64,000 bases of DNA, taken from contig NZ_WJFC01000011.1 in the NCBI RefSeq assembly GCF_009725235.1, positions 1-64,000 of the forward strand, given 5' to 3'. Shown piece by piece: positions 26,656 to 35,703 of the stretch. A model generated the notes under the pieces. It saw only the letters and a program-made list of their open reading frames with translations. It did not search any database and had not been told where the DNA came from. How positions within the stretch are numbered: position 1 is the first letter of the stretch; every line of letters begins with the position of its first letter. A program made the translations under genes and the position numbers. Origin of the DNA: Scytonema sp. UIC 10036. Its GTDB lineage: Bacteria; Cyanobacteriota; Cyanobacteriia; Cyanobacteriales; Nostocaceae.

Positions 26656-29600
26656 CTACCTGTGAGTACCAATACCATCACATAAATGGCGGTTATTTTT
26701 GGCATTGGTATTGTACTTCAGATACCCGCGCACCCAATCACAACCACGTGATAGTAAGTCATCGAAATTCAGCTTCAACAAACGTGCTGTATTGTCAGCA
26801 CTTGCAGTGACAATGGTTTTACCATCTGGGCTGAACGCTACGTCTGTGATAGTTTCTTTATAACCAGTCAGGGTATTGACGAGTTCTCCCTGTAGATTCC
26901 ACAGACGCAATGTATTGTCCTTGCTACTAGTAGCAAGGGTTTGACCATCCGGGCTGAACCTGAGTGCCCAGACAGGTTTGCTATGACCGATGAGGGTATA
27001 AAGTTCCTGTCCTTGCAGATTCCACAAGCGTACTGTACTATCATCACTACCAGTAGCAATAATTTTACCATCCGGGCTGAAAGCGGCATTATTGACCGCA
27101 TCGGTATGACCGGTGAGGGTATAAAGTTCCTGTCCTTGCAGATTCCACAACTTCACTTCCGTGTCGTTACGACTGACAGTAGCAATGGTCTTGCCATCTG
27201 GGCTGAACGTTACTTTGTTGACAAACCTTCTATGGCCCTTAAGGACATGGAGTTGCTGTCCTTGCAAATTCCACAAACGTGCTGTATTGTCAGCACTAGC
27301 AGTGGCAATGGTCTTGCCATCCGGGCTGAACTCTAGGTCATAAACATAACCTTCATGACCTGTAAGAGTATGGAGTTGCTGTCCTTGCAAATTCCACAAG
27401 CTTACTGTGTTATCATAACTAGCTGTCGCAATGGTTTTGCCATCGGGACTAAATGCTAAGTTTGTGATATATGCCTTATGACCCATGAGGATATTAAGGA
27501 GCTTTCCTTCCAGATTCCACAAATGCACCATCTCGCCCTCACCACCTGCAGCAAAGATCTTGCCATCTGGGCTGAACACTACCCTATTGACGGAACCAGT
27601 GTACTCAGTAAGGGTATGAAGTTGCTGTCCTTGCAGATTCCACAAGCGTACTGTGCGGTCACGACTGGCAGTAGCAATAGTCTTGCCATCCGGGCTGAAC
27701 TCTACGTCTAGGATAGCATCGCTATGACCTTTAAGGAAATCCAATTGCTGTCTTTGCAGATTCCACAAGCGTACTGTGCGGTCATGACTGGCAGTGGCAA
27801 GAGTTTTGCCATCTTGGCTGAACGCTATGTCTAGGATAGCATTGCTATGACCTTTAAGGACATCGAATTGCTGTCCTTGCAGATTCCACAAACGTACTGT
27901 ATTGTCATAACTAGCAGTAGCAATAGTCTTGCCATCCGGGCTGAACGCTACTTGTATAACAGCGCTATGACCCTTAAGGACATAGAGTTGCTGTCCTTGC
28001 AGATTCCACAAATGTACTTTATCATAACTGGTCGTAGCAATGGTCTGGCTATCCGGGCTGAACGCCACGTGCTGAACAGAATCGCTATGACCCTTAAGGA
28101 CATGGAGTTGCTGTCCTTGCAGATTCCACAAGCGTACTGTGCGATCGTAACTAGTAGTGGCAATAGTCTTGCCATCTGGGCTGAACGCCACGTGCTCAAT
28201 AGAATCGCTATGACCCTTAAGGACATGAAGTTGCTGTCCTTGAAGATTCCACAAGCGTATTGTGTAGTCACTATTAGCAATGGCAATGGTCTTACCATCT
28301 GGGCTGAACGCTACGCGTTCTGTACTATAACTGCGATCGTTGACGGTTAGTCTTTGAATTTCCTGTCCTTGAAGATTCCACAAGCGTACTGTCTGGTCAT
28401 TACTAGCAGTGGCAATAGTCTGACCATCTGGGCTAAACTCCACTGCCCTCAAAAATCTCTCATGACCGCTGAGGATACCGATCGCTTGTCCCTGCAAATT
28501 CCACAAGCGTACTGTGTAGTCATCACTACCAGTGGCAAGAGTTTTACCATCTGGGCTGAACACTATTTTTGTAACAGATCTGCCATGACCCCTAAGGGTA
28601 TGGAGTTGCTGTCCTTGCAGATTCCACAAACGCACTGTGTAGTCATTACTAGCAGTGCCAATGGTCTTACCATCTGGGCTAAACACTACTTTTGTAATAG
28701 AACCGTTATGACCTTTTAAGCGATTATACTCTTTTACTCCATAAACTGTCTGTTGCAATGCAGCCACTACTTGCATTGGAATATCAGCTCGCCCTTTTAG
28801 TGGTACTGCTGCTCGTAAACTTACTATCAATGCTTCAAGCTTTTGATCTCGCTCAAAAATTTGTTTTGAATATTGGCTGAGAGCTTTACTGTGATCTAAT
28901 TGAGCGGTTTCTACTTGCCACTGTTGCCTAAGTGCGAACCCAGCGAAACTTACAGCACCTATAAAACCAGCAGCTAGACCTAAGACGATCCGCAGTCTTC
29001 TGCGTTGTTTTTCCTTTTGCTCGCTCTCCCGCAATCTTAAACTAGCTATGATAAAGTCTTGCTCTTCTTCTGTCAGATCGTCTAAACGTTTTTGCAACCA
29101 ATCTTCTGCTACAGCTAGCGGTACGCCCCGCAATAATGCAGCAGGGTCGCGATCGCTATTTTTCCATTCGTGTATTGCTAGTTTTAGCCGTTCTTGCCAA
29201 AGGCGAAACTGACGGTTAGCGTTTATCCACTCTCGCAAAGTTCCCCATTCGCGAATCAGCGCTTCATGAACTACCTCCACCGTGTCTTCACCAGACTTAT
29301 CATTATGTCCTGTCACGACTAAACGTGCTTCAGGACCGGCTAAACGAATAACCAGTCCCCAATTCTCTTCCCCAACTTCTGTGCGGGTAGCTAAGCGCCT
29401 AGTATCCTCTGTTCCCTCTCCAGGGCGAACTGATGGCAGAAAAATGCGTTGTACTTGTATCTTCTCGACATCACTAAGTTTGTTATAAACCTCTTGAGCG
29501 TGTTTAACCAAAGCTTGTTTCACACCCCCGATTTCGTCATATGCTTTATGAGTCAATACATAATTTTGCTGTTTCTTCCATAATTCAGCGAGCGCAAATT

Positions 29601-30936
29601 CTAATAAGGGTAAAGAACCTGGTTCTTGGCCGACATCATCTAATATTCGTTCTGTTAAATGTTCTTCTAACTGCACTTTCAACTTTTGAGCGGGCATCTC
29701 AATGGTTGCTTTGAGTTCGTCCCGACTCATCGAACTCAGTAACTGAGGCGTAAACTCTTGCAATGCATGACAAAACGGAGGGTAGGATAAAACATCATCG
29801 TAAAAGTCAGCTCTGAGAGTAAGAACTAACGTTAGACTTTTTTGATAAATAGCTTCTAGTAAAATATCAACAAAGCGCTCCTGTTGTTTTTTATCCTGGC
29901 AAAGAGTATAAAGTTCCTCAAATTGGTCTGCTATTAACAATAGACGTTTATTGGAACTTTCCAAAATGCCAGACACTATCTGCTGCAAACTTATTTCACC
30001 ATTTTTTAGCCTTTCTGCCAATTTCACTGCCTTGACTACTCGCTCGAGATTACCAAGCTCTGGTTCTAGCTGACGCACCAAAGCAGAAGCTAGCTCATCA
30101 AATGGTTGTTTACCAGGACGAAAAGATTCAATTAACCAAGTGCCTTCTGTTCGCAAGCGTGGAATCAATCCCGCAAAAACGACGGAGGATTTCCCGCTAC
30201 CGCTAGAACCCACTACAGTTATTAAGGGATCTTTATGAGTGGTTTGGAATAAATTCTCAACAAATTTCTCTCTTCCATAAAAGAATTCTGCATCTTTCTC
30301 ACCAAAAGCAAACAATCCTTGATAGGGGTTGGGAGGAATAAAGTTAGATTGAGTTTGAGTGATGTGGTTTTTTTTCTTAAATACTGGAGTGGAGTATTCA
30401 TTTAAGCTAATAAGCTGAGATGAGCCTAACTTAAAAGCAGACTCTACATCTTTCCCAGCTGCAAGAGTATCGTAGAATGCGACGGTAAAATTGATAGCGC
30501 TTCTATCCCCAATTGCTTGGTTCATGCCAATGACATAATTAATGTGCTGACTAATGGCTTCTGCCTGCGCCTCTGAGTAGCAAGCGTTCAACACTACACA
30601 CTCTACACCGTTTGTAGCAAATATCTCAAACATACCTGCTAATGCATCTGCCTTAACAAACGCTGGCTGCCCCATTTCATCTTCTAGGACAAGACCTTCT
30701 TGCCCTGCTCCATGCCCGCTGAAATGAACTATTTGAGGTTGATAATCCAAAATAGCTCGGTAAAAGTCTCGCGATCGCACTGCCCATTTTTGCTCTAGCT
30801 TAAACTGCTCGCGCTGGTTAGAGCGTCGCAATCCTTCATCAATTTCCCGCACCTCTTCATCCAGTCGTAACCTGGAGGTATTTGTGGGATTGGCAGCTAG
30901 AATCAGAATTGTTTTGACATATAGGCTATTATTCAT
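26656..30936 (-). CDS. CHAT-STAND-WD40 protein
   Basis: A 1426-residue protein. Residues 8-175 are a CHAT caspase-like peptidase with His75 (HFSGHG) and Cys119 (VVLNACYS), both catalytic residues intact. Residues 203-640 are a STAND NTPase (NPYQGLFAFGEKDAEFFYGR, P-loop GSSGSGKS at 243-250, Walker-B-like KRLLLIADQFEELYTL). A membrane segment follows (IVLGLAAGFIGAVSFAGFAL), then 16 WD40 repeats up to about 1390 and a short tail (FDDLLSRGCDWVRGYL). The logic is sensor (WD40), switch (NTPase) and effector (protease), as in proteins proposed for programmed cell death or phage defence. The repeats are unusually uniform, and one (DKVHLWNLQ) lacks two residues. A promoter element copy (31393) and a regulator box (31297) lie 360-520 bases upstream. 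The start is ATG 30936. Confidence 0.9.
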   Translation of the reverse strand: MNNSLYVKTILILAANPTNTSRLRLDEEVREIDEGLRRSNQREQFKLEQKWAVRSRDFYRAILDYQPQIVHFSGHGAGQEGLVLEDEMGQPAFVKADALAGMFEIFATNGVECVVLNACYSEAQAEAISQHINYVIGMNQAIGDRSAINFTVAFYDTLAAGKDVESAFKLGSSQLISLNEYSTPVFKKKNHITQTQSNFIPPNPYQGLFAFGEKDAEFFYGREKFVENLFQTTHKDPLITVVGSSGSGKSSVVFAGLIPRLRTEGTWLIESFRPGKQPFDELASALVRQLEPELGNLERVVKAVKLAERLKNGEISLQQIVSGILESSNKRLLLIADQFEELYTLCQDKKQQERFVDILLEAIYQKSLTLVLTLRADFYDDVLSYPPFCHALQEFTPQLLSSMSRDELKATIEMPAQKLKVQLEEHLTERILDDVGQEPGSLPLLEFALAELWKKQQNYVLTHKAYDEIGGVKQALVKHAQEVYNKLSDVEKIQVQRIFLPSVRPGEGTEDTRRLATRTEVGEENWGLVIRLAGPEARLVVTGHNDKSGEDTVEVVHEALIREWGTLREWINANRQFRLWQERLKLAIHEWKNSDRDPAALLRGVPLAVAEDWLQKRLDDLTEEEQDFIIASLRLRESEQKEKQRRRLRIVLGLAAGFIGAVSFAGFALRQQWQVETAQLDHSKALSQYSKQIFERDQKLEALIVSLRAAVPLKGRADIPMQVVAALQQTVYGVKEYNRLKGHNGSITKVVFSPDGKTIGTASNDYTVRLWNLQGQQLHTLRGHGRSVTKIVFSPDGKTLATGSDDYTVRLWNLQGQAIGILSGHERFLRAVEFSPDGQTIATASNDQTVRLWNLQGQEIQRLTVNDRSYSTERVAFSPDGKTIAIANSDYTIRLWNLQGQQLHVLKGHSDSIEHVAFSPDGKTIATTSYDRTVRLWNLQGQQLHVLKGHSDSVQHVAFSPDSQTIATTSYDKVHLWNLQGQQLYVLKGHSAVIQVAFSPDGKTIATASYDNTVRLWNLQGQQFDVLKGHSNAILDIAFSQDGKTLATASHDRTVRLWNLQRQQLDFLKGHSDAILDVEFSPDGKTIATASRDRTVRLWNLQGQQLHTLTEYTGSVNRVVFSPDGKIFAAGGEGEMVHLWNLEGKLLNILMGHKAYITNLAFSPDGKTIATASYDNTVSLWNLQGQQLHTLTGHEGYVYDLEFSPDGKTIATASADNTARLWNLQGQQLHVLKGHRRFVNKVTFSPDGKTIATVSRNDTEVKLWNLQGQELYTLTGHTDAVNNAAFSPDGKIIATGSDDSTVRLWNLQGQELYTLIGHSKPVWALRFSPDGQTLATSSKDNTLRLWNLQGELVNTLTGYKETITDVAFSPDGKTIVTASADNTARLLKLNFDDLLSRGCDWVRGYLKYNTNAKNNRHLCDGIGTHR

Positions 30937-31296
30937 GAGATATTGGAAAAAGAATGATTATTTACGATTTTACACAGCAAACAAAATATGAGATTGCCAG
31001 AAAGTTAGCAAGAGAAATCTTATACAGCATTTTTTAGGTAGAATGAAGTACATTGGTAAGAACGTGGCGGTCTTATACCCTTACAATAAGGAGTACCTCA
31101 TTTGGTTGCAAACAATTAATTAAAGCAAGATGAAAGTTGTCCGCTTTGGTGTTACCAACAACACTCTTGCACTGGCAATTTACTTATGGGAGCGTGGTTG
31201 GTCACAAGCTCACAACGTTCATCCAGAAGCAATCTTACAAGGAATAGTGAGAAATAACAGCACCGCCCTTTATGTTCTTGACTTCATGACTTTAAG
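30937..31296. other. Leader region of the CHAT-STAND gene
   Basis: No gene on either strand is convincing. A 61-codon plus-strand frame at 31130-31315 lacks a ribosome binding site and family. The region separates the CHAT-STAND start from the regulator box and promoter element to its right, so it could be a long 5' leader. Confidence 0.35.
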
Positions 31297-31363
31297 ATAT
31301 CAGTACAAACTTTGAGCTTGCATCTTAGAAATGTCATTATCTGGACATTACATTTGTCATAAT
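31297..31363 (-). promoter_or_regulatory. Palindromic regulator box, copy 3
   Basis: In minus-strand sense: ATGACAAATGTAATGTCC, then TGACATTTCTAAGATGC and TTTGTACTGATATCTT. It lies just downstream of promoter element copy 2 and upstream of the CHAT-STAND-WD40 gene. Confidence 0.55.
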
Positions 31364-31392
31364 ATCAATGTCGTTCTGTTTGGAGCGCAATT

Positions 31393-31455
31393 GCAACTCT
31401 CTATATATCTCTGCTCGCGTCTTCACAGTTTTATTCACTCTCCGGAAAATTTTTT
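31393..31455 (-). promoter_or_regulatory. Shared promoter element, copy 2
   Basis: In minus-strand sense: AAAAAATTTTCCGGAGAG, TGAATAAAACT, 17 nt, GATATATAGAGAGTTGC. It is the only element copy pointing at the CHAT-STAND-WD40 gene, 457 bases from its start. One core base differs (AAAACT for AAAACC). Confidence 0.5.
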
Positions 31456-31489
31456 CGAGAATGGGATGAAGAGTGCCGCAAAAGAAAAA

Positions 31490-31517
31490 GGGGACGGGCT
31501 ACGAGCACCATCCCACC
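31490..31517 (-). terminator. Terminator-like hairpin, GGGACGGGCT type
   Basis: GGGGACGGGCTACGAGCACC followed by ATCCCACC, about 45-70 bases beyond the stop codon of family copy 2. It is a match to 23713 and 26374. Confidence 0.5.
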
Positions 31518-31560
31518 AGAAACATTCCAGAGAAAAAGTTGGAGATTGATTGATTTGGTA

Positions 31561-32649
31561 TTAGTTACAACCAACAGCAGTGCAAGTGCGGGGTTTATCA
31601 ACGTCAGTTGTAGGTGTTGTTGGTTGCTCGTAAACTGTGGGAGGGTCGCTATTTGGGACAAAAGAAGCACAGTTAGCGATCGCTCTAGTGTAAGCTTCTT
31701 GACGAGAGACTGCACCGGAGTTGAGTCGTTGCTCGAAAGTTTGTTGGTTGTTGACAACGCTCATAGCTACAAGAAATGCGCTTTCCATCTTATTTTGAAC
31801 AGCATCCCGACTTTCGATAGTATCCATGCCAGTGCTAGAAACATCCAACGCAAAACCCAAACCACCACCACCAATGCGCTTTGGCTTGAGAGCAAAACCT
31901 TGGCGGTAGTTCACCGATGCGCCACAAGCCGAACTGTATTGGAATGAGAAAGCTTCACCGCCAGTTCCGGGTGCTTGCGAACCAAACTGAATGTGGTTGT
32001 GTCGCGCACCTTCCACCTTGACACGTGTGCTGGGGGAAACATTGGGGGCGACAGTTGTAGCACCAGTAGTTACAGATTGTTGGTTCTTTTGGTCACCAAC
32101 CGAAGAGCTAGAACTGTTATTGACATGACCGACTGTGGCCGAACCACCTTGAGCATTGTTCTCATTGGTATTGTGGCTGTTACCACTGTCGCGGATTGTG
32201 GCTTTGGCATCAGAGCTACTGTTGGATTCACTACTGCTGTTTGAATCAGAGTTGGCTGTGGTGGGAGTAATCACAGTTGTGTTTGTGCCACCGTTTTCTA
32301 CCTGTTGGCTGATACTGGGAATATTGGTAGTTGATGAATCGGTTTCGCGCTTGGGTTCGGGCTCGTCTGTTGGTGAAGAGGTGCGGTGTGAATCATAAAT
32401 TGCCGTGTTGCGAGCATCGCAACGTGGGTCAATCTGTGGAACATCATTTCTTGCTTCACAATCAATGGCTTGATTTAAAATTCCTGTAGGATTTTCCGTG
32501 TAGTTCGCTGCATCTACAAATGTCTCCGGGCCATTAGCCACACCCTTTATCTGTTGATTCACCACTTGAGCTGAGGCAACATTTGCAAATAAAATCGCAG
32601 TGGTTGATAAACTTAATAAACTGATGGTAGCAATTTTTTTAGCAAACAT
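31561..32649 (-). CDS. Secreted Ser/Asn/Thr-rich protein, family copy 2
   Basis: A 362-residue exported protein, nearly identical at DNA level to 25083-26135 and 37400-38488. It has a signal peptide, a two-cysteine N-terminal module, an S/N/T-rich linker (about 85-200) and a conserved C-terminal domain. Unlike copy 1 it keeps the original tail (SDPPTVYEQPTTPTTDVDKP, then RTCTAVGCN), with two further cysteines at the end. The RBS TAGGAGT lies 6-7 bases before ATG. A promoter element is at 32795-32860 and a terminator-like hairpin at 31490. Function unknown; surface or matrix protein is plausible from the export signal and low-complexity linker. Confidence 0.72.
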   Translation of the reverse strand: MFAKKIATISLLSLSTTAILFANVASAQVVNQQIKGVANGPETFVDAANYTENPTGILNQAIDCEARNDVPQIDPRCDARNTAIYDSHRTSSPTDEPEPKRETDSSTTNIPSISQQVENGGTNTTVITPTTANSDSNSSSESNSSSDAKATIRDSGNSHNTNENNAQGGSATVGHVNNSSSSSVGDQKNQQSVTTGATTVAPNVSPSTRVKVEGARHNHIQFGSQAPGTGGEAFSFQYSSACGASVNYRQGFALKPKRIGGGGLGFALDVSSTGMDTIESRDAVQNKMESAFLVAMSVVNNQQTFEQRLNSGAVSRQEAYTRAIANCASFVPNSDPPTVYEQPTTPTTDVDKPRTCTAVGCN

Positions 32650-32794
32650 AACTGACTCCTAATGATTTAAGTAATAACTTTGACGACTTGATAAATAAAA
32701 ATCAAAAACAAGTGAGAGAGCGTTGTCTGGGTGTTGATCGCACCAGTAGATGAGTGAGGTGACTATCAGTGAACATCTTTGTTATCCCACCCGC

Positions 32795-32860
32795 GACTCT
32801 CTATATATTTCTGCTCTTGGATTCAAGGTTTTATTCACTCTCCGGAAAATTTTTTAGAGA
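32795..32860 (-). promoter_or_regulatory. Shared promoter element, copy 3
   Basis: In minus-strand sense: AAAAAATTTTCCGGAGAG, TGAATAAAACC, 17 nt, AATATATAGAGAGTCGC. It is 146 bases before the start of family copy 2 and identical in layout to 26281-26345. Confidence 0.65.
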
Positions 32861-33026
32861 ATGGTTTTGAGTGGATGTTTTCAAGTTTTCAGTTGGGTTT
32901 AATACGTTCAAGATTTCCGGAACCGCACCCTTCAGGCGGATGCACGCAGATGAACTTGTTCTTTATCTGGATGCCAGCCGCTATAAAACTCTCATAAATG
33001 ATTTAGGATTGCTATATCTTTGCTAA

Positions 33027-33060
33027 ATGAAAAACCCGGTTTTTCTGAAAAACCGGGTTG
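33027..33060. terminator. Perfect AAAACCCGG hairpin
   Basis: AAAAACCCGGTTTTTC, then TGAAAAACCGGGTT. A stem of about 12 bp with T-rich arms that could terminate in both directions. A copy lies at 38861-38893. It is located after the lysozyme gene on the minus strand only by distance (283 bases), so it may also be a dispersed element. Confidence 0.45.
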
Positions 33061-33069
33061 GGCTAGCTG

Positions 33070-33240
33070 TTTAACAAGAAGAACTCAGGAGTCAGGAGCC
33101 AGAATTCAGAATTGAATTCTGTGCGACTGGTGGATGAGTAAAGGGGTTTAAATCCCCACCGTCTACACGGTGTCTACAATTGGTTGGGGTCTGAATCCCC
33201 ATCCAATTGATTCTGAATTCTGAATTCTGTCTTCTGACTT
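33070..33240. repeat. Palindromic dispersed repeat (GAATTC type)
   Basis: Starts AAGAAGAACTCAGGAGTCAG with CAGAATTCAGAATTGAATTC, and ends TGATTCTGAATTCTGAATTC with TTCTGACTTCTTCTTC, so the ends are inverted. The interior holds two smaller hairpins (GGGGTTTAAATCCCC, GGGGTCTGAATCCCC). It is a MITE-like insertion absent from the paralogous position near 38895. Confidence 0.6.
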
Positions 33241-33342
33241 CTTCTTCAACTTCTAGTAATTTTTATCCCTTGATAGTACACCTATCTGCGTTCATATGTG
33301 GTTTCTAAACTCTTTGATTGATTGCTATCTTAAAAGCGCAAA

Positions 33343-34083
33343 CTAAGGGTATGGTGTCAAAAATAGTTCAGCTTCAGCTTGCCTTCGTGCCAAAAGCCCT
33401 TGCTCAACATTTGTTCCAGGGTTGCGATACTTGATAAAAGTTTCGTGGATTTTGGACCAATCACGATTGTTTAAAACTGTAGTGATTGAATTGAAGTTAG
33501 GAGCACCATAGAATTTACTTCCCAAGTTGTAGCCAAAGCTGAGTAATGCTCCTTGTTGGTTAGGGTTGAGTTCGCTCCAACAAGGTATTTTTGCTAGATC
33601 GGGTAAGTAATCTCTCTCCAACTGAAGAATCAAAAGCTCATCAGCTTCTTGTTGGGAAATGCTCTCTCTAAGATGCCACTCACTACCATCACGTTTCTTA
33701 GTCGATCCCCAACCAATTGTGATAGGTTCTCGCTTGGTTAAAGGATCGGGATATGCATTGAGAAAACAACCTTCAAAGCGTTTAATTAACTCAACGCCAG
33801 AAATAGGTAAGCTTGTAGGAATTAAGGCTATGGTATTGGGAACTTCCTTAGCTTCAATGAGCTTTTCTGCAAATGCTGCATTTAAAAGTTCGGGTAGGTT
33901 AAAGGCTTGAGCAAATTTTACTATTGCCTGTTTAGTGATTGGTCCATAAGCGCCGTCGGCAACTCCAGAAAGTAATTTTAGCTCTCTCAGGCGAATTTGA
34001 ATTTGTTGTGCTAACTCGCGATCTTGTCCTAAATAATCAAACTCGAAGGATTCGTTAAGCTTGACAATATCTTGAAGTTTCAT
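33343..34083 (-). CDS. GH24 lysozyme with N-terminal binding domain
   Basis: A 246-residue protein. Residues 20-65 resemble a peptidoglycan-binding fold (IRLRELKLLSGVADGAYGPI, KQAIVKFAQAFNL). Residues 95-245 are a T4-lysozyme-type GH24 domain: catalytic Glu104 in LIKRFEGC, Asp113 in YPDPLT, and Thr122 in TIGWGST, followed by AELFLTPYP at the end. It would cleave the glycan strands of peptidoglycan. No signal peptide is visible. A good ribosome binding site (AGAGGAAAG) precedes ATG 34083. It lies 21 bases after an L,D-transpeptidase-like gene and is presumably co-transcribed from the promoter element at 34980. A phage endolysin origin is possible. Confidence 0.85.
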   Translation of the reverse strand: MKLQDIVKLNESFEFDYLGQDRELAQQIQIRLRELKLLSGVADGAYGPITKQAIVKFAQAFNLPELLNAAFAEKLIEAKEVPNTIALIPTSLPISGVELIKRFEGCFLNAYPDPLTKREPITIGWGSTKKRDGSEWHLRESISQQEADELLILQLERDYLPDLAKIPCWSELNPNQQGALLSFGYNLGSKFYGAPNFNSITTVLNNRDWSKIHETFIKYRNPGTNVEQGLLARRQAEAELFLTPYP

Positions 34084-34104
34084 ATTGCTTTCCTCTTAAT
34101 AAAT

Positions 34105-34566
34105 TTAATAAGTGTAACCAACGAGAAGTTTAACTTCTTTGTGCTGTTGGCATTTGTCTGCGAAAACTTTTTCAAAATCAGCAAACTCACCATCTGAGAG
34201 GACGATACAACCCATACTTCCTGGCACATTGGCATCGCGGTGAATCAGCAGATCGCTGCGAGTCCCGCCATCCTTTGTTTTTACTTCAAAAGGTGTAATT
34301 GGATACCCGTTGCCTTCTACTCCCTTGACGTGTTTCAAGTCTACAGGGTTGACTGCCACAGAATAAAAAGCTAATGGTTGAGACAACTCATAAGTAGGCG
34401 GTAATGCTCCGCCACGTACATTCCAATCTTTGACGCCTTGCTTATCTGCGGTGCTGCTTGTCGCCACCCATCTGCCGACAATTCCTTGTGCTTCATCAAT
34501 CAGGAATAGTCTTCCTCTGTTTAACTGAGATGTTTCGTCTAGTGGCATGGTGAAAAATAACAGCAT
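34105..34566 (-). CDS. L,D-transpeptidase-like protein, copy 1
   Basis: A 153-residue protein with a YkuD-like catalytic pattern LLIHRDANVPGSMGCIVL (His109, Ser117, Cys120). The rest is a compact beta domain beginning FLIDEAQGIVGRWVATSS. It lacks a signal peptide and any anchor, and is shorter than typical L,D-transpeptidases, so it may be a minimal catalytic domain. AAGGAG precedes ATG 34566. It is preceded by a 65-codon ORF and followed by the lysozyme gene, forming the only complete cassette. Copies 2 and 3 differ from it by few residues. Confidence 0.75.
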   Translation of the reverse strand: MLLFFTMPLDETSQLNRGRLFLIDEAQGIVGRWVATSSTADKQGVKDWNVRGGALPPTYELSQPLAFYSVAVNPVDLKHVKGVEGNGYPITPFEVKTKDGGTRSDLLIHRDANVPGSMGCIVLSDGEFADFEKVFADKCQQHKEVKLLVGYTY

Positions 34567-34695
34567 CTTCTTATTTCTCCTTTTGAATTAATATGAAAAT
34601 TGACTTTGTGATTGTTGTTCAGTCTTTTTGCTGTTTGTGGTTCGTCAGTTGTTGTTTTGAAGATATCAGTCCCAACTGTCTGCCGCGAATGTGGC

Positions 34696-34893
34696 TTATC
34701 TGCGATCGCCTGCGCCTTTTGTATCCGTACCGCCTGTACGGGGTGGCTTTGGCATGGATCTGCTACTAGTGGTGCTGCTATCAAACCACCGCAGTGTACT
34801 TCTGTGAATTTTGGCGATGAGAGATAACTTTTTTTGCTTGGATTGTTGTAATTGTTCTGGTTCTAGAGTGGCTGCTAATCTTTGAGAAAACAT
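34696..34893 (-). CDS. Conserved 65-residue basic protein, copy 1
   Basis: A small ORF with a well-placed ribosome binding site (TAGGAGT) and start ATG 34893, 87 bases downstream of a promoter element. Product: MFSQRLAATLEPEQLQQSKQ, a lysine-rich KKLSLIAKIHRSTLRWF, then a serine run and PKPPRTGGTDTKGAGDRR at the end. It is not recognised. It could be a precursor peptide, a leader peptide or a small regulator. Four copies exist (34696, 35704, 36233, 39216) in the same promoter context, the last with several substitutions but still open, which supports coding. The 130 bases between it and the transpeptidase gene contain another frame without a clear start. Confidence 0.55.
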   Translation of the reverse strand: MFSQRLAATLEPEQLQQSKQKKLSLIAKIHRSTLRWFDSSTTSSRSMPKPPRTGGTDTKGAGDRR

Positions 34894-34979
34894 GGTAGAC
34901 TCCTAATAGTGACCGAAAAAATTGATTAATGAAGTGAGAGTTGTTGTCCCTTGAGTTTCTTGTTTGTCCAGCACAACTG

Positions 34980-35042
34980 CAACTCTCTAAATATTTCTGC
35001 TCTTGGATTCAAGGTTTTATTCAAAGCGCGGAAAAATTTTTG
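34980..35042 (-). promoter_or_regulatory. Shared promoter element, copy 4
   Basis: In minus-strand sense: AAAATTTTTCCGCGCTT, TGAATAAAACC, 17 nt, AATATTTAGAGAGTTGC. It is 87 bases before the 65-residue ORF. The flanks differ from the family-A copies, while the core is kept. Confidence 0.65.
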
Positions 35043-35112
35043 GAAACTCGAAATGCCATGGCTGTGAGCTACTGATATATGGCTGAGGGGAATGGATAGA
35101 ATTTTCTGTGGT

Positions 35113-35574
35113 TTAGTAGGTGTAACCAACCAGAAGTTTAACTTCTTTGTGCTGTTGGCATTTTTCTGCGAAAACTTTTTCAAAATCAGCGAACTCACCA
35201 TCTGAGAGGACGATACAACCCATACTTCCTGGCACATTGGCATCGCGGTGAATCAGCAAATCGCTGCGAGTCCCGCCATCCTTTGTTTTCACCTCAAAAG
35301 GTGTAATCGGATACCCGTTGCCTTCTACTCCCTTGACGTGTTTCAAGTCTACAGGGTTGACTGCCACAGAATAAAAAGCTAATGGTTGAGACAACTCATA
35401 AGTAGGCGGTAATGCTCCGCCACGTACATTCCAATCTTTGACGCCTTGCTTATCTGCGGTGCTGCTTGTCGCCACCCATCTGCCGACAATTCCTTGTGCT
35501 TCATCAATCAGGAATAGTCTTCCTCTGTTTAACTGAGATGTTTCGTCTAGTGGCATGGTGAAAAATAACAGCAT
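35113..35574 (-). CDS. L,D-transpeptidase-like protein, copy 2
   Basis: A 153-residue protein almost identical to the one at 34105 (for example Ala for Asp near VFAxKCQQHK), with HRDANVPGSMGC intact. It is exactly 1008 bases from copy 1. AAGGAG precedes the ATG at 35574. No lysozyme gene follows; instead the promoter of the next cassette comes about 70 bases after the stop. Confidence 0.75.
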   Translation of the reverse strand: MLLFFTMPLDETSQLNRGRLFLIDEAQGIVGRWVATSSTADKQGVKDWNVRGGALPPTYELSQPLAFYSVAVNPVDLKHVKGVEGNGYPITPFEVKTKDGGTRSDLLIHRDANVPGSMGCIVLSDGEFADFEKVFAEKCQQHKEVKLLVGYTY

Positions 35575-35703
35575 CTTCTTATTTCTCCTTTTGAATTAAT
35601 ATGAAAATTGACTTTGTGATTGTTGTTCAGTCTTTTTGCTGTTTGTGGTTCGTCAGTTGTTGTTTTGAAGATATCAGTCCCAACTGTCTGCCGCGAATGT
35701 GGC

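Larger units (their letters stand above)
31561..33347. repeat. 1.7-kb duplicated block (other copy 37400-39104)
   Basis: The two blocks share gene, promoter element, upstream segment (GGAACCGCACCCTTCA, GATGCCAGCCGCTATAAAA), the AAAAACCCGG hairpin and a final stretch ending AAAAGCGCAAACTAAG. The duplication boundary falls at the stop codon of the lysozyme gene. The left copy carries a 170-bp insertion at about 33070-33240. Confidence 0.75.

Noticed and set aside
26941..28719. Several plus-strand frames with repeated LSLQIPQ units
   Set aside because: Antisense of the WD40 repeats of the CHAT-STAND gene; periodicity comes from the WD40 unit.
31130..31315. Plus-strand 61-codon ORF upstream of the secreted-protein copy 2
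   Set aside because: No ribosome binding site; overlaps the regulator box on the other strand.
33120..33200. Possible tRNA-like fold in the GAATTC repeat
   Set aside because: Hairpins GGGGTTTAAATCCCC and GGGGTCTGAATCCCC do not form a cloverleaf with anticodon stem; better explained as a palindromic repeat.
34539..34784. 81-codon minus-strand frame between the 65-residue ORF and the transpeptidase gene
   Set aside because: Overlaps both genes in another frame and lacks a ribosome binding site; a frameshift extension of the 65-residue ORF cannot be excluded but is not supported.
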